The notes beneath the pieces are model-generated. The model made no database searches, had not been told where the DNA came from, and saw nothing but the letters and a program-made list of their open reading frames with translations. A program made the translations under genes and the position numbers. A DNA stretch of 64,000 bases, from the NCBI RefSeq assembly GCF_018139145.2, contig NC_059478.1, positions 32,115,001 through 32,179,000 of the forward strand, written 5' to 3'. Positions 16,401 to 29,910 of the stretch are shown piece after piece (position 1 is the stretch's first letter; the number at the start of each line of letters is the position of its first letter). The DNA is from Gymnogyps californianus (lineage: Eukaryota > Chordata > Aves > Accipitriformes > Cathartidae).

Positions 16401-19400
16401 TTTGAAGTATTGTTTTCTGACTTCTCAGAGATGAACATTTATTTCTTAACACGTGCCCATGTTTTCTAGCTTATTTTATGTTGCTATGTCATCATCAAAT
16501 ATACATTTAATTTTCTCTATTCTAATTTCTCAAAGATGAAAGCAACCCAAACTACACCTTGCATATTGTTAAATCACCATGAGGTGCTGTGGCCGTGGGA
16601 GTGAGGGACCTGTAGAGGTCACCATTTCTCCACCGAGGCTTTCCCACTCTGAGCCTGGCGCCTGCAGCTGTGGTTCCTGTCTTCTGCTGAAACGGCATGT
16701 AATGCAACTGAATGACTTCCAGTAACTTCTTATGTTCTCTAGGGCATTTTCTTGATAAAATTGATGGAAAGCCAAACATTAATAACACGGTTTCACTCAC
16801 GGTGATATTTTTATGTTTCCCAATGTGTACTTTAATTTCATTTAAGACAATTGTTTGCAGTAATGCCAACTGTTTATTGGGAACATATCTCACTGTAGAA
16901 TAACTACTCTGTAAGAGATAATAAAGCCAACATCATTATCTAAACATCATGAGGGATGGAGAAATATATCTGGGTAATCAAGGCATTTTCATTAATAAGC
17001 ATGGCTCACGAATAAAGCATTGTTTTGGATAACCAGAAATCTAAGTGTGGCCTAGCTGGTTGAGGTTGAACTATATTTAGGTATAGCTAGATTGAGAAAC
17101 AGCAGTGTTAGAAGTGTTCATGATGATGATTAGAGTGTACTTGACTTACTATAACACTGGAAGAGAAGCTGACTAGTCAGAATGTCTGCAAGAGAGACAA
17201 AATGTAGTGCTTCGTTTTGCCTAAAGATTAACAGCAGTAAATTAGGGAAGTCAAAAGGGGAGCTTTGGCACTGAGTGATCTTGTTTGTGTTAGTCATATT
17301 TCTGTAGAGAGTAGGCTTGGGGCCTTCCTGGCACTGAGAAATCTCTACCCTGGCTGGTATTTAAATGTGAGGTGTTCCCTAGAGTGGTGCTGTCCTCTGA
17401 GTGGTACTGGCACACACAGAACATGTGTATCATCAGGGGCCTGAGCAGGGGCCTGCTGGAGGGAGGGGAAAGCTGATCGGTCCAGTCTCACGGCTTGCAT
17501 CTCAGACTAGCACACTGGGCTCCCATCTTATCCTCTCTGCAATTTATGCGTTGGCAACCACCCCTGCAGAGTCCTGTGCCAGGTCCTATACTTGAAAGAG
17601 GTACCTCATAGAAGGCACAGCTTCCCAGCTTTGTCCGCTATTCAGGGATGCTTTCAAAATACTAAGTAGTAATACAACAGCTAATATAATAATTCCGGTA
17701 TTTTATTCTATTTCCAATACAAGTCACAATGTTATCCCAACACTGTAGTACTATTTCCTCAAGTATAAACAAATGAAGATTGTGTTAAGCACTGCACCCG
17801 TACAATGCAAAATGTTCTTTTTTCTGAAGATTAGTGTGTACTTTTATGAAGTTCCCAACCTGGGGTAATTGTAAGTGGATAATACACATCTGCAAAGTGC
17901 CACAGATGGCTGTAAATGCTGATAGAGCAGGCTGTCTGTCTGGATTGAACTGTAGGAATGAGGCTTAATGTACATAACTCAGCCAAAGCGAGGATTAGGA
18001 TTGTTTTTCAGTTTACCATGCATATATTAGTGAAGTTTAAGAAGAGTGACCAAACCATTTTTTTGCCATTCAGGTTTTTGAATAATTAGATTTAAGTATT
18101 TTTCCAAAGTTCTTCATGGAATTAACTTGCCAGGTAGTTTTCTGAGAAGCTACATAGTGGAGGTAGAAGGAAAAAAAGCTTTCTGATATATCTTCACAAA
18201 GCTAAAGAAAAGCAATGGTCTTGTTTCAGAACATAATAAATAAAATAAAAGTTGGTTTGAAACAAACAGAAAAAATGTTAGTGGTGATGAAATATATATT
18301 TAGTTACTGCAATTTTCATAATGCAAAGTAAAAAAAAGTAATATTACAATTTTTGTGTCTAAGTGATGAGTATTACTAGTTATTTGTTTCTATACATATT
18401 TGTTCTGCAGAAGTCTTTACTGTCACAAGCTTAATTTAAATTTAAGAACTAATTTGCCTGTTAATCTATTCGCTAAACCTGCACACTAATACTGATTTTA
18501 CTAATGAGGAGATACCATTTTCCAATTCATTGGCTTAAAGTTGTATCAGTGTCATGATTTTTATCTTATAATTTTAGAAGTTTAAATGTGTCCTTTCAGA
18601 CCAACACTAATAGAAAGCAGTTATGGCAAAATGCTAGCCCTCATATCATTAGTATAAAATGTAAATGATGTAAAAGTATTAAGTTACTAAATGCTGAGGC
18701 AGCTTCAAGGATCAGCAAAACCAAATGGAGAGAGGGCCAGAGTTTTTCTCCAAAATGGGCAGATTTTTTTTCCATTTTAAACCAAACAAGCCCTTGTGGT
18801 TTTGAGTCAGGAACATACACTTTATCAGTGAAATCTTACAGAAGGAAATATTTTATAGAAGTTCTTTAACTGTTGAAGACCAAGATCCTCCTTACACCCC
18901 CTGTTCTCATCTGGCTAACCTTACTGGCAGCATTACTCCCAGAAGGTGAATACAGCGGTGCCACTAGATCTCCCACAGAAGCCTTTTGGCCAAATTTGCT
19001 TTGTAGATGTAGAGTAATTTGTGAAAAACTATTCTGAATTTACACCAGTACGCAAGCAGAATTTTGTTCTTACTGATTATAAAATGCTGTAGATACGACT
19101 AGAGACTAATGTGACTTTGAAAGGAAATAATGTTTTGCCACATCATAAACCAGTTTTAATTGCTATTATTTATTAAGTTATTACAGTTAGATGTCAAGCA
19201 TCAGACACAGTACAGACATTTACCTAAACAATGTCTTGCTAATGAAGTCTCCACACACTTTGAAATTTTGCCCTCCTGAGGAAATTTTTTCCTCCCTGAG
19301 GAATCAATTTACAGTAAAATGTATATAAATTTTATTTATTATGTCAAAAGTATTTTCAAATTGATTTATTTTAGTTCCACAGCTGTTTTTTTCTGAACTT

Positions 19401-22400
19401 GAAGAAATCTACAACTTATTTCAATTCAATGTGGAAAACAATATCAATATTTTTTTATTCCAGTAAGAAAAATTATGTTATAATTACTCTGTAAAAAATG
19501 CATTATGTCTTCCGAGTTAGCAATGGTAAGATTTAGTTTCTAGTAACACCACCAGCAGCAGCAAAAAGATACTGTAGTCTTGCAAGTGGGAGAACAGATA
19601 GTAGTGAATAGGGGGTCTGTTAATTCCCTCTTTAAACCTATTAGATGGCAATTGAAACAGTTGGGCCTGGCTGAGGCTAATTGGTCTTCCTGATAGAATT
19701 CTTGTAATACATCAGAGAAGAGTCCCTGCATCTGTTGCCTTCTCCACAGCTGTCATTTCAGACCTCCATAAGCTTTATTTATTTTTTTTTCTTAATATTC
19801 TAGCTTTGTTTCTTGTTTCTCAGTCTGTTTACCTTGAAAATGGTTCCCTGCTCTCTGAGCTTGGGAAGGTGGCCATTACATTGTGAGTGCTTTAGGTTTT
19901 TCTTATTGCTGTAGTTTTACAGAAGACTGATAATAATTAGCACCATTTTAAACAATTCTGTGCAAGCTTGTTTGTGACCCTTGCGTGACTGTAATTCCTA
20001 CCTTACTTCTTTGCTTCTCAATTTTTCAATAGCGTTGTTCACTGCAGTATGGAAAAGCAAGGCAACTCAGGATTAAGAAAGATTCCCTGGCAGCACTGGT
20101 TTAGCTTGTCTTTGTTACTTTTTCTTTGTCTAGAATTCTATATTTAGAGAAGAAGTAAGTTGATTTCAGTTATTTCATATTAAGTGGCTAAAACGTAACT
20201 TTCATTTAAATTCTACTTGTCTTACTATGCGGCTATCTATCACCAGTACATCTTCACTATTCTGTCTAAATCTCTCTATCTATAGCACTTTCCTAGCCTT
20301 TAGACAATTCAAATTACTGAAGGGGCTTGCTTGTAATGACTTTTTTTTTTTTAATTGGTATTTTTTCCTTCCTTATTCTGCAAAAAAATATGGAAACATT
20401 TAATATTTTTTTTTCTGATTACCTTTATTATCATTCCATTGTACTCCATCCTGATCAACTAGTTAAAATCATCTTGGATTTTTAGTTGCATTCAGTTTAT
20501 GTTTGTTGTACATCAAAATGAAGTTTAACTTTCCTGGTATAGCAATGCTAGAAAATCATAGGCATGTAATTATTTCTTTCTTATTGGTGTTTTAATCTGT
20601 TCACAATTCTGTAATTTGGTGAGTACCTTTTGTTCGGTTTCACAGTATTTCTCATTGCTAGAGGGTTTTCTGAGACATACAGAGTTGATTCTTTCACATG
20701 TTATCTCCTCTTTCCAGTTCTGACAGCTTTCCCTGTCTTCTGTATGAATCCTCTGGCTTTGACTGACTATTTTGGTTCCCCCAGAATGTATGTGTCGTCT
20801 TGTATGTCAGGATCTGGATTCCTGTACCTCACATTAGTTCCAGTTCAGCAAAGTATATAAGTATGCATCTAACTATAGAGACGTGCCTCAGTGGAGTGTA
20901 AGTTTGACTCCCAGAAACTTTAGTAGGACATTAGCACCTCCTATCTTCTTCTGAATTCTGAATTATGCTTTAACATTAAGGAATTGAGTAATTGGAGCAC
21001 TGAATCAGGACCTCAGCTATACTCCTGTCTGTTTGACTCCGTGAGAAATACCCTTGTTCATTTGGATAGCTCCCTAAATCACAAAGTCCTGACAACTCCT
21101 CCAGATTCATCGTGTTTGCTTTCCTTGGCATATCCCAAAACATCCTTCTCTGTTCAGCTGCACCTGTGATATTCCAGCAGCTCTCTTTGTTCCCAAGCCA
21201 TTGTGTCTTCCTACTCAAATTTCCATTCAAAGAGTGATTCATGCAGCAGGGGAAAGGCATGACCTAGCTGCCCCCTCAGTTTCCATCGCTTTGCAAATCA
21301 TGTGCAGTCTCATCTGAACCGGAGCTTTCATTTCAGACTTCTCTATTCCCATTCCTGGAACTAATTCTTTTATTCCTTACTGCTGTAGTCTGCACTGTGA
21401 GCAGAGAAATGTTTGCTGCATAAAGAGGCTTTTTTTTTTAGAACTAGCTTTGGTCACAGGAGCAATGAAAACACATCAGCATGGATTTTCTTTCCCCTAG
21501 GAATGCCTTTTCTCGCCGCAGATGAATACATATGGTTGTTACCTGTGTCGTAGCTACTCTGTGGACAAAGCACAAGCTTGACTCATTATACCAGCATCCT
21601 TTTTTTTTTAATAATAGCTTTCATACTCTGAATGTTTGGTTCTGATGTCCAGCTGGAGACAATTGCACACCTCCACCAACAGTCTTTACAAAAGCTGCGT
21701 GCTCTTCAGTCATTCTTTCTAATGCTTTTGATGTCTTCCATTGTCCCCTGTACTACTTTCCTCTTCATCCTTTGAATATTAATACCTTATGCCTTTTTGA
21801 GTCTCCTCTCCCACCATTATTCCTCTATCATCAAACCCACTCATTTACTTCTGTCTCCTTTACTATGCAGTAGCATTCCCTATTTGAGAAAGTTTTTAAG
21901 GTTTGTTGGTTGGGTTTTTTTTTTTCTTTCCCTTGCCTAAATTTCAGTTCTGGGTTTACAAGACTCTCAGGATTAAATTGTGTTCTCTGAGACTTCTAGG
22001 ACTCCTGCCAGGTGACGTGGAAGATGCTGAAGAGGCATCTAGACCCATTATAGTCTACCTGTAGGTATATTTTCTGCTGTTATGGTTCCCAGTGAAGCAA
22101 ACTCTTTGGCTCAATATGTGTGGCATAATAGTACACAGAATAGTAATATGCCCGCTAGGGATTTTAAAAGACCCAGATTAAGGAAAGAATGGTGATTTTT
22201 AACAAGTACTTGTGTGGTGAATTAGCTACAATAAGTAAAGAGATGAGCTAGAGAATCAACCTTCTTTTTCCCTTGTGTCACAAGACATAGGGAAAGCTTA
22301 GTTTCAGCTGAAAGTTAATATAGCATCATGAAAATGGGATCAACATGACATTAAGAAATGAAAGAAGGGATATTGTAGTGACAGCTCGAGCTATATTAGT

Positions 22401-25017
22401 AACTTCATGTTTAATTCAGTAAAATATCACGATTTAAAATTTATCTGAAGCACCCAGAGTTTGCTGTAGAATTCAGAGCAAACCCACTAGAGAATATACA
22501 TGGCCATGGCATGCTTGCTAGGAATATTGGCAAATTTAGCTTAATAGTAGCAGATTGCTTCTCAGATTGGCACTTTCCATACTGTTTTCGCTTGGTACCT
22601 GTATTACTTTCTTTTTGAATCTTTTAAATCAAAAACTATTAAAGAACTTTTGTGCTCTGTAGGCTTGCTTTTTGTTAGTTTATTTTACAACAGGTTGCAT
22701 TAATGTTATCTAGATGTGACTTTCAGTTTTGCATGGATTGGCACCAAAACCACCAGGATGGTAGTTTGTTCCCCCTTCCCCTCTTTTACTCACTGGCATA
22801 ATTTCCGTCCAACAAAGCTTTTCAAAAATAAGGAAGGAAAAGACCTTCCTGTACAAGCTTCCTGTGAATCCTATCCAGATATAAAAGACTTGTGTAAAAG
22901 CTTGGCAGGCAATCCCAGCATATGCCACTTAGTGACTTCCTTATTTTATGCTATCATTCCACGTACAGCAAATGAATCTGAAAATCAGAGTAATTTCCAT
23001 TCATTTTCAAATAAGAAATTTTAAATGGTAAATTTCCTATCTGTGTATAACGCCCACATTTTAAATTAAAAGTTTTGAATGCTGACAGGATTAGTCATAG
23101 GAAATCCTGTATGAACATCCAGCACTTAGGTTGGACCTTCCCCTAGATCACACCATAGAAGGAGTTTGCAGGAAAACATTCTGTTACTCTTAAATACTGC
23201 ATTGATTTTTAACCCTTTACATGCCATTGCCTCTGGTATGACAGTGCTTGTTTTTGAGAGCCCATTTCCCATTTTCTTGTGATTGAAATGGTATTGAAAA
23301 ACTATATATTTCAGTGCTAAAATTTTCTGTATTTTAATAATATACCAGTAGCATTCTATAGATACATGTGTATACGTATACACCCTCCCCCATGAACACC
23401 AATAGTCTTCAGTGTATGCTATTCAGAAGAAAATTAATTTGAATAAAAAATATTGTTTTAGAATATTATATTGGATATAAGGGAACCAAATGCTTCTAAT
23501 AGCAGGATGTAGAATTTCTTTATAGTTGCATACATATGGTTAATTCTCATACCAATATATTGCATAAAATACTATATACAGTATAAGTATTTTAAAATAT
23601 TCGATGCAAAAAAAAAAAGTGTTCACAGAAGCACAGTAAGAGCTTTGACACATAGGCTTTGCTGTGTGCAGTTATGGTGGTTAACCCATTACCTTTCCCA
23701 CCCTTCTGCCCCTACCACTCCCAGAGACAGGGCAGTCGGCTGGGATATGTGTATGCGGCTCAGCTGATCCACAGCACAGTGTACTGGCACAGGACACTGC
23801 CATCAATGTGTGACCTTATGGAGGGGATAGTAGAGACCTGTCACCCATCCTCTTCTGCAGCTGTCGTTAGAAAAGTGGCCATCGCTGTCAAGCAACGTAA
23901 TAAGCGATTGCCAGAGGTAAAATTTTAAGTTAGGTCTGTCAGCTTACATTCATTCTCTGTTCCTGAGATACATGCTGTCTTGGATAAAAGTGAGGCAAAA
24001 TAGCAATTGCCACAGACAGCAATTCACGTGCACCTTAGGCGCTATGGAAGTTGTCTGTGAATGGCAGTGGGACTACCACTGTGTTCAGAGGAGGGTTTAC
24101 TGGACATGAACTTCAGTGTCAGCAGTATGTTACTACCTTAAAGAACAGACTTGTACCATGATGCTGAGAGGGCAAATATATTAATATTCACATGTTAATT
24201 ATCAGCTTCAAACAAACTGTATAGCTCAGTAAAAATGGAAAGCTAAAAAAGCCAACATAACTTTGTAAATTAAACCATAACACGGTCAAGGCATGAAAGT
24301 AACATATACAGCTATGTTGCACAGAATAATTTTCATATTACATGGGTGAACCAACTTTGATAGTTTCTTCATCTTTATTTAAAAGGAGCCATCCCACAAC
24401 GGACATTATATCTCTTTAAAAAAAAAATCCTAGTTATAATTTTCATTTAGTGGGAAAATCCCACACATGTTGAGTTACTGTGGAACAGCTGGCTTAAATT
24501 AAGGTTTCAGACTTAAGGAAGGAATCCCAGAGTATAAAGTATCAAATAATAGCTGAATTCAAGATTAGGATGACGCTTGTGATGTTAGGCATGGCAAACA
24601 TGTATTAGGCAAATGAACTTAAAGAATCATAGGTTTTTTGTAATGTGGTGAATCATAGTACTCCAGTTTTAGATCAAAATACAGCAATGTTTAAATATAG
24701 TTTAATATAGTTCAATAAATGAAGCAAAATACATTTTAATATATCATGGTTCATAGATGAGAGGCTTTAGATTATGCAAATCGAGGTGGATGACAATAAA
24801 AAAAATAGAAAGCCATTAAAAATTCTCAGTATTTGAGAGCTCTACTTTTATTCTAACTCTTCTCATGAATTTCAAGAGCCTTTCATATATTTTTGGAGCT
24901 TCATCATTATAAATAATCATTTTTGGTTGTATAGGCAAAAGTGATAATTTTTACTGGCTACATGGAGAGTTTCTGTTTGTTTTCAACCTATACTTACAAA
25001 GCTTCTCTTTTTTAACT

Positions 25018-25080
25018 CATAGACTCATGGAGTCACAGAGTCATTTAAATCAGAGTGTAGATCTCCATGAAGTCAGTATC
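25018..25080 (-). mobile_element. possible CR1 3' end relic
   Basis: CTCATAGACTCATGGAGTCA followed by CAGAGTCATTTAAATCAG resembles the reverse complement of a CR1 3' tail (tcatagaatcatagaatcatttag...). The match soon fades, so this is a tentative call. Confidence 0.35.
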
Positions 25081-27197
25081 ATTCTGAAGATCCAAACCAG
25101 AGGGAGGATTTAGGCCAAGACATAGTTCTTTGGTTTGGGGCTTTTCGGTTTGGTTTTTTAAGCCAAGACCTGGGCTGCCTGGAAAAAGGAGAATTAAGTT
25201 CAATACTTCTCTTCTGCACTGTAGATCTCCCTTGTGCTTCACACAGCCAGCAGTTACGGAAAATCGTGTGTGGGACTATGAAGTAGCTCCTCATGTAAAG
25301 CTGTAGGTGGAATTTGAACTCAAATTCATTGCTTATTGTGCTGTTGTCTGATGTGGTATCAGCTGAACCCCAGAAACACCGAGCAATCTGGTTTTATTTT
25401 TGTATGTTAATTGCTAGGTCTTGCTTGTTCCTGTTTCTATACAGTTGTACAAGACAAGGAGTTTTATTTCTTCTTAATGCCCTTAGATCGTGCCACCATA
25501 GAAGTTAGACCCTCCTAAAGAGGCAGGGAAAGGGTGAGATCGTTAGTAGTGTTCTTTCACAGATTGATAGGCCTGCACTTCTGTGCTGTGATGGGCAGTG
25601 TATTCCCAAAGGGGATAACGTTAGTTTTGTGTTCTTAGATCAGACTGTGGACGTGTCAAAACACTTAGAACTAAATTTCAGGAGAGGATACCGTTAGAAA
25701 GGCTACAGAAAATAAGGTGGCACTATTCTTCGACTGAGCTGGTGGTGTTCCTAATTTGCAACAGATTTGGGACCTGAGCTGTTTCTAACAGAAAAAGAAT
25801 AACTTCATAAGATCTTTCATTCCCTTTGTTGCTTTTGTCACCATACTTGGCCATTGTTACCTTTAGAGTTTGATTGGAAATGTAACTGGCTTTGCTAGTA
25901 GCAAATAGATATTGTAGATACTAACTGTGAGAGCATTTCGTTAACCAAGTTGCCACATTCAACCCACAGGCACATAACCATGGAAGCAACAACAATTAAC
26001 ACTAAGTTAAAAACCAGGCCTTTCTCTTATTGCCAGTCTGGCATTTCCTGTCCAGTGAAAAACACAAAAGCAATTTCTGCACGTAAGAAAGATAACACAG
26101 TAAACAGAGGGGGCCAAGGAAATAGCTTGAAACTAATTTTGGGTGTGCTGGTGTATTTTGTAAGTAAATTCAAAACAGACATGGAAGCCAATATCAGGAA
26201 CATGTGCACGAAATTCCATTTATAAGACTTTGAATAATAACCTCACTGCCCTCTTAAATAATTTTAAATATATATGCATAAAGTTAGTCATCTAACAAAA
26301 ACAGTTTCATAAGCAAGTATACTAAGGACTCATAGTTCTCGTTCAAGTTAATGGGTGCATGAAAAATGTTCACTGTGAAAGTTAAACCATGTTTTATAGG
26401 TTTGTCCATATGGGAAGTTGAGCTTGTTTAAGCAAAAGTGTGAATTCAAATTAAGTTAGTAAAACTGGTGCAAAATCTGCCTGGGCATTTTTGTAGTGTA
26501 ATTTAAATTGGGAAGAATGAATTTAAGAGTTCTGACTCAATCTGTGGTAATTTGAAGATTGCTGGTGAGCATTTCTTTCAGAAGATGCCACATCCCTACT
26601 GCTTGTACCTGCATTTATGTTCCGCCTCCCCTATTGCCCCCCATCATTTCAGGTGTTTGTAGAGCTGTGTGGTTAACAGAATAAGGGAAGCAATGCAGAT
26701 TAAAATAAGTATCCTGCAATATTCCAAAAAGCACTACCAGCACAAATGAGGGAGTGGAAGAGAAGAGGCAAAGGAGGAGGGAAAAGGTGGCTGCTCAGGC
26801 TGCACCGATGTGAAAAAAACGCTTACACACATCAAAGCTGAGCTCCCTAAGGCCAGGAGGCGGATCTGTCAGTGCTCGCCTGGCAGCAGCAGCCCTTGTA
26901 GCAGTAGTGGCCAACTGTTTAGCTACTGCAGTCCACAAATTGGCATATAAACCTAAACTGCTTTATTGGTAGCTTCTTAAAACACCACAGCTAAAGCTAT
27001 TCGAGGTCATGCAGCAAGACCCCAAGTTATATCAACAAAGTAAGACTGTGCATACTTGTGTACCAGTTTGAAACAATCAGTTTTAAAGAACTAGAGCTAT
27101 GTAACTTTCTTATGAAAATAAAAGTTTAGTCTGAGGCTAAACAAATTCCTGATAAGAAAAAAAGTCTCTTGGGACAAAATGTTTTGCCCTTGCTCAT

Positions 27198-27213
27198 TTT
27201 CTTTCTTTCTTTC
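27198..27213 (+). repeat. TTTC tetranucleotide microsatellite
   Basis: About four tandem copies of TTTC occur in otherwise unique sequence. It is a simple repeat with no associated gene. Confidence 0.8.
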
Positions 27214-29855
27214 TGCTCTGGAAATTCTCACATCCCTGTTTCCCAACATAAAAAGATACTATGATTTTTAAACATGTTTTCTTTCCAATATTTATCAGTG
27301 GCCTGATTTCCAAAACTGGTATATCTGGCATCTTTAGGACTAGTGCTACTTTTTGGTAACTGTCAATCAGTATTTTCAGAAAGAATCAAACTGGTCAACA
27401 TTATTGTTGCTTTCGCAAAATTACACGGAAGCAAAAGCTGTCAGTAGTTGTGAAGCTTAGTCAGGGCCACTTGCCTAAATATACTAAGCTTAGGTAGTTT
27501 TGGGAGTGCAGAAGTGGGAAATAAAATTCAGAAGTCTCTAACCAAGCTAATGTATTAAAAGCACAGATAAATCTGCATAGAGAAAAGCAGCCTGCTTCTT
27601 CACAGGTCACAGCCCTGAAAACTGAGGTAGTGGGTAATTAGAGAAAGATGTGCTGCTACCTGCAGTGCTGCACTGGAAAGATACTGGTTAGAAATCTCTG
27701 CTTCAGGGAGAAGGAACCTGGGCAAAGACCACTAAATTCTGCTTACATTCCATCATTTAAAGAAGGAAACTTTGCTGTTAACTTTTCAAGGGTTAGCTTT
27801 GGTCAGTAACCCTGTTGCAGAGTAACTGTAAACTCTTGTACTGTCAGTCCTGAAGTCAGCTATTCTTACTGTATAGCTTTACATAGTTTTTATATAATTT
27901 TGCATATAAAAGCACTTTGTTAACTGATTAGAATATATATATTTAGAAATACTTTATCTGGTTCAGTCAGGAAGCAGGGAGAACAGACAATCTGTATGGT
28001 AGCAAAGCCAAACAAGAAAACTAGAGATGGATTTTGCCTTGAGAATTTGGGTTCTTTTTCTCCCCTTCAGGTATTTGGGTCAGACACTTGGCGATTACTT
28101 AGCATGATAAAGATTGTATCTTGATTGGGGCCCTGAGACACCACTGGAGGGTTCATAGTAAGTCTTGTTTTTAATGACTTGTAAGGAGTTTTGAACAGTT
28201 AATGTTTAGGGATTCCTTACTGTTTGTATAGGGAAAAAAGAGTTTACATTATGTATATGATGCAGTAGAGTAAAACTTTGCATACGGAAATTTGTTCATC
28301 ACTAACACGTGGTGGATGTTTGCAGAACTTTTCTGTTTAATAAAAGGAAGTGTCTCCTGATTCTAATCAGGTAATCATCACACCCTGGTTTCATCCTATC
28401 TGACTGGAGGCTCCTAAGTTAAAAAAAGTAGACTGCTGAGGCATGGGCACTTCCAATTAGCAATTTAGTTTGCCCAAATCACTCTCTGAAGAGGCCCGCG
28501 CTTTTCTGTTAACCATAAGGAGAACCTGTGGTGCCTCCTAACCTAGATAACTTAGTTAGGTGTCAGAAGTTAAACTGAATAAATCCTGAGCTATATCTTT
28601 AAAGTGTTACAGCTTAATTTAAAAAGGAACTTCTTGTGTTTGACTTCTCAAGGTGAAAGTAAAACAACAACCAGAGCTTGCAAGGTGGGTGCAGCAGCTC
28701 ACAATTTTTGCTACTCTTAAAAGTTCTAAAACTACTTTTGGACACAAATGAAAAAAAATGAACTTTTCATAGTTGCCAAGGTGCTTTGATTTGTGGTCAC
28801 ACAGAGGTCAGCAGCTTTGAGAATCGCATCACTTGAAATAGGTAGGCTCCAACTTTGGTAGCACTAGGCCATGCTTTTAAACCTGCCAGTGATCCACTCG
28901 GTGGAGATTCAAAGCTTCTTAAGTTATCTCTTTTCAGTATAAGTGCCATGTGATTGGCTTTCTGAGTTTGAATAGCAACATTCACTGGATTATGCCTGCA
29001 TTGTTTTCATGACTTGTTATCTGAGACATAAAAGGCATGATAACAGCAGACATAAAAGTCATGCCTACTAATTCATCATTGTGGATGAGAATTCAGAAAC
29101 ATAGCCATGGATGCTCGGTTTTGAACCCTTAGTGTCCTCTGAAATAACTGTGGTTATTCTATGATTAAAATGATGCAGGATCTCCCTACTCATTGCAGTG
29201 ATTATTTTAAGAATTCAGGGAAGCTGTTAAAATTAATCTTTTTTTAGTACCTTTGCATGATAGTGGGTTTCGTCTGAAGACTTTTCTGGCTACTACACCA
29301 TCTGAGGAAAGGCTCCTGTTGCAGGCATCTGTGCAGCTTGTTCCAGGACTGTTTGCTTTTGAGCTCCATCTGCTGGAATTGTGTCCTGTTTCCCACATCT
29401 TTGGTGCTATTATGCTGCCAGGTTTCACAGGAATCAGTTTTAATTTAAAAGAGAATAAGGAACAAAGTTGACAGTTCAGAAGAGTTCCTAGCAAGTCGCT
29501 GGTCCTTTTGTTTAAGGAATCAACCTAAAGACTGCTTGGAGAATACAAGGCTCAAAACACTAATTATGAGATTGAGGAAAAGAAATACTAGTTCTTCCTC
29601 CACTTTTGTTTACAGAGTTAGTTTCTAGGTATTCTGTAAAGATTTGGATTAATCAGGTCAGTCATATCCTATCAAGTTCTGTATGAGATTTCAAAAATAG
29701 GTTACTCACTTATTTTTCTGAATTAGGTTTTTGTTTTGTTTTCCCCTAATGTCTGTCGTTACTCTGTAACTAAGAAAATTAGCAGTGTTTTCAATATTTA
29801 ATTAGCTTTTAAAAAAGCCATTCTTCCCCATTGTAACTGTGTTTCTACTATTTCA

Positions 29856-29910
29856 GAATATTTAAGGACAGAAGGGACCGTGATGAACGTCTAATTTGAT
29901 TTTTGTAGTT
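29856..29910 (-). mobile_element. possible old CR1 3' end relic
   Basis: The stretch with AAGGACAGAAGGGACCGTGA and then TGAACGTCTAATTTGA resembles the antisense 3' end of an old reptilian CR1 family (aaggccagaagggaccattatgatcatctagtctga). It is short and diverged. Confidence 0.42.

Noticed and set aside
20630..20860. Hydrophobic 76-codon + frame
   Set aside because: Phe/Leu-rich translation of T-rich DNA, with no membrane-protein family signature and no neighbours.
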